Below, piece after piece: positions 6,234 to 7,111 of a stretch of 7,111 bases of DNA (the first letter of the stretch is position 1; every line of letters begins with the position of its first letter). The stretch is from Alphaproteobacteria bacterium (GTDB taxonomy: Bacteria > Pseudomonadota > Alphaproteobacteria > Rhodobacterales > Rhodobacteraceae). Below the pieces are notes generated by a model, which did no database searches, had not been told where the DNA came from, and saw nothing but the letters and a program-made list of their open reading frames with translations. The translations under genes and the position numbers were made by a program. The stretch is from NCBI GenBank assembly GCA_024279075.1, contig JAJRRX010000321.1, positions 1 to 7,111 of the forward strand, given 5' to 3'.

Positions 6234-6709
6234 CCGCTTTTTCGTTTCCAGAGGTCCGCGATAGAGCCAAACACGGATTTGGTGAAGCGCTTCCCACCTT
6301 TCAGCGCCACAATCCATACGAGCGCCCAGAAAAACCAGATTCGGCAATACCATGTCCCGTGCTGCGCCTTCACTTTTTCCAACTCTTCAATAAGGTCACC
6401 AGCCGTGGCTTCTGCATCATCTGGATTGCATACAAAAAGCAGAAGGCCATCGGTTAAATCCGATTTTGCAATCCTCTTTAGCAGGGTCAAAAAAGACCGA
6501 TCAAGCTCGAAAAACAAAACAACGAATACTAAAAAGGCCATGGCTTTGTAAGCGTTTATCAAAGGCGTGTTTGTGTTTTCTTTCAAATGCTCATGAAGTG
6601 CAACTAACGACATCAAGATACAAAATACTCCGATCCTGCTTAGCCATAATTTCACCCTGCTATAATCAAATAGAAAGACGCTTGCGAATAGATCGTGAAT
6701 TCTCTTCAT
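6230..6709 (-). CDS. Three-helix membrane protein encoded with a PadR regulator
   Basis: A 159-residue protein that I cannot name. It shows three likely transmembrane segments at about 22-40 (WLSRIGVFCILMSLVALH), 53-69 (AYKAMAFLVFVVLFFEL) and 120-136 (WYCRIWFFWALVWIVAL). A soluble loop at about 72-118 holds NPDDAEATAGDLIEELEKVK, and the tail is basic (LWKRKSG). The GDLxEE...HG...WYxRxWFxW pattern resembles the small prefix domain found before some permeases whose genes sit next to PadR regulators. That is recognition from memory, not a search result. The start ATG overlaps the PadR stop (ATGA) and has AGGGGG 7 bases upstream, so the pair is translated together. Its codons look clearly more A/T-rich than those of its neighbours. 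A plausible role is a membrane partner or stress-response protein controlled by the PadR repressor. Confidence 0.75.
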   Translation of the reverse strand: MKRIHDLFASVFLFDYSRVKLWLSRIGVFCILMSLVALHEHLKENTNTPLINAYKAMAFLVFVVLFFELDRSFLTLLKRIAKSDLTDGLLLFVCNPDDAEATAGDLIEELEKVKAQHGTWYCRIWFFWALVWIVALKGGKRFTKSVFGSIADLWKRKSG

Positions 6710-7020
6710 ACCAAAACCCCCTCAGCCATTGCATTCAACCTATGCAAAGCCTGCCTTAGCGCCGCCTGCCCATCGCCCGTCACCCTAATCAACTTCTTGC
6801 GCTTTCCCCCGCGCACCTTGGTGGCCTCGCCCATCCAAGCCTCCAGCAAGCCGCGCTGCTCCAAGCGGTCCAGCGCTGAATGCAGCGCGCCGATGGAGAG
6901 CTTTTCATTGGCGTGCTCAAAGAGTTTGTCCAGAATTTTAGGCGCATAGGCCTCCAGCCCACAATGAAGAATGGCCAGAAGCACCTTCATTTCACGATCT
7001 GACAGTTTTGCATATGACAT
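6706..7020 (-). CDS. PadR family transcriptional regulator (short form)
   Basis: A 104-residue winged helix-turn-helix repressor of the PadR family (PF03551). The DNA-binding domain runs through LSDREMKVLLAILH (6-19), the recognition region LSIGALHSALDRLEQRGLLEA (41-61) and the wing GEATKVRGGKRKKLIRVTGDG (64-84). A last helix (QAALRQALHRLNAM) is the usual dimer contact. The length matches the short PadR subfamily, which lacks a large C-terminal domain. PadR proteins usually repress their own operon and release DNA on binding small phenolic or hydrophobic compounds; the ligand here is unknown. AGAGG (7030-7034) lies 9 bases before the ATG. The gene overlaps the membrane protein gene by ATGA and is read from the promoter at 7046-7074. 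The adjacent inverted repeat supports self-repression. Confidence 0.9.
   Translation of the reverse strand: MSYAKLSDREMKVLLAILHCGLEAYAPKILDKLFEHANEKLSIGALHSALDRLEQRGLLEAWMGEATKVRGGKRKKLIRVTGDGQAALRQALHRLNAMAEGVLV
6717..6722 (-). promoter_or_regulatory. Shine-Dalgarno of the membrane protein gene inside padR
   Basis: AGGGGG on the minus strand, within the last PadR codons, is 7 bases before the ATG at 6707-6709. It confirms the overlapping ATGA start for the 159-residue protein. Confidence 0.7.
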
Positions 7021-7036
7021 AGAACATTACCTCTGA

Positions 7037-7087
7037 TTTTCAGATAATATAGGCGAGCCGCCGCCCCATGTCAATATAATCTGAAAA
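7037..7087. promoter_or_regulatory. Inverted repeat bracketing the padR promoter, likely PadR operator
   Basis: TTTTCAGAT (7037-7045) and ATCTGAAAA (7079-7087) are perfect 9-base inverted arms, centred at 7062 in the promoter spacer. Symmetry continues weakly inward (AATATA against AATATA, four of six paired). A third copy of the core, TCTGA at 7032-7036, makes a compact 13-base palindrome with the left arm (TCTGA-TTT-TCAGA, 7032-7044) over the transcription start. The arms cover the start site/-10 edge and the zone just upstream of the -35, which is ideal for a repressor binding at two places. That the binder is the encoded PadR is inference. Confidence 0.6.
7046..7074 (-). promoter_or_regulatory. 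Sigma70-type promoter of the padR operon
   Basis: The minus strand reads TTGACA (7069-7074), exactly 17 bases, then TATATT (7046-7051). This is a perfect -35 box, the optimal spacer and a -10 with 5 of 6 matches. The spacer is very GC-rich while the flanks are AT-rich. Transcription should begin near 7039, leaving a leader of about 20 bases with AGAGG before the PadR start. This is the strongest promoter match in the window. Confidence 0.8.
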
Positions 7088-7111
7088 ACAAATATTATCG
7101 CGTCATTACAC

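Noticed and set aside
6213..6240. Possible terminator at the end of ubiG (AGCG...CGCTTTTT)
   Set aside because: The stem is only four pairs with a 15-base loop, and it lies across the stop codons of two convergent genes. Too weak to call.
7075..7080. TATAAT on the plus strand, a possible divergent promoter leaving the right edge
   Set aside because: No -35 box lies 16-18 bases upstream (the region is GC-rich), there is no TG extension, and no gene is visible in the remaining bases.
1..7111. CRISPR arrays, tRNA/rRNA genes, insertion sequences, defence or phage genes
   Set aside because: No regularly spaced repeats, no cloverleaf-like stretch, no transposase or integrase frame and no terminal repeats were seen. 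All long frames are explained by the eight genes.

Overview
The window looks like ordinary chromosome from an alphaproteobacterium, probably Rhodobacterales or a close relative. This is inferred from the UbiG N-terminus (EAMAAEWWDPTGKFKPLHML), the moderately GC-rich genes separated by AT-rich gaps, and the Tat-exported DUF1800 protein paired with a DUF1501 protein. There are eight genes: seven complete, and one cut by the left edge. I see no tRNA, rRNA, CRISPR array, insertion sequence or integrase.

Layout. At the left edge is the start of an exported class I c-type cytochrome (minus, 1-177). A 223-base AT-rich gap (178-400) follows. It holds a Rho-independent terminator for the minus-strand genes to its right, a large dyad over a possible cytochrome promoter, and one arm of an inverted repeat that encloses the cytochrome start codon. 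Next comes a minus-strand run of four genes, read right to left: a proline iminopeptidase-type alpha/beta hydrolase (4453-5430), a membrane-anchored NylB/class C beta-lactamase-like serine hydrolase (3285-4451), a Tat-exported DUF1800 protein (1544-3190) and a DUF1501 protein (401-1534). The first two are tightly coupled (TAATATG). The last two are also tightly coupled, with the DUF1800 stop codon overlapping the Shine-Dalgarno of DUF1501. A 94-base gap with a small palindrome and a direct repeat lies between the two pairs, so they may form one operon or two.

Divergent from the peptidase gene, with only 50 bases between the starts, is ubiG (plus, 5481-6233), the O-methyltransferase of ubiquinone synthesis. 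It meets a minus-strand two-gene operon tail to tail, the two stop codons sharing the tetranucleotide CTAG. That operon encodes a small PadR-type repressor (6706-7020) and, overlapping it by ATGA, a three-helix membrane protein of unknown function (6230-6709). Its promoter is the clearest in the window (TTGACA, 17 bases, TATATT). It is bracketed by a long inverted repeat that is a good candidate for the PadR operator.

The parts without a settled function are the DUF1800/DUF1501 pair and the PadR/membrane-protein pair. Both are known types of gene neighbourhood, and I do not see proof of a new system. The most testable unusual points are that DUF1800 and DUF1501 lie in one reading frame broken by a single amber codon, that only DUF1800 has an export signal, and that the regulatory dyads lie at 297-323 and 7037-7087.
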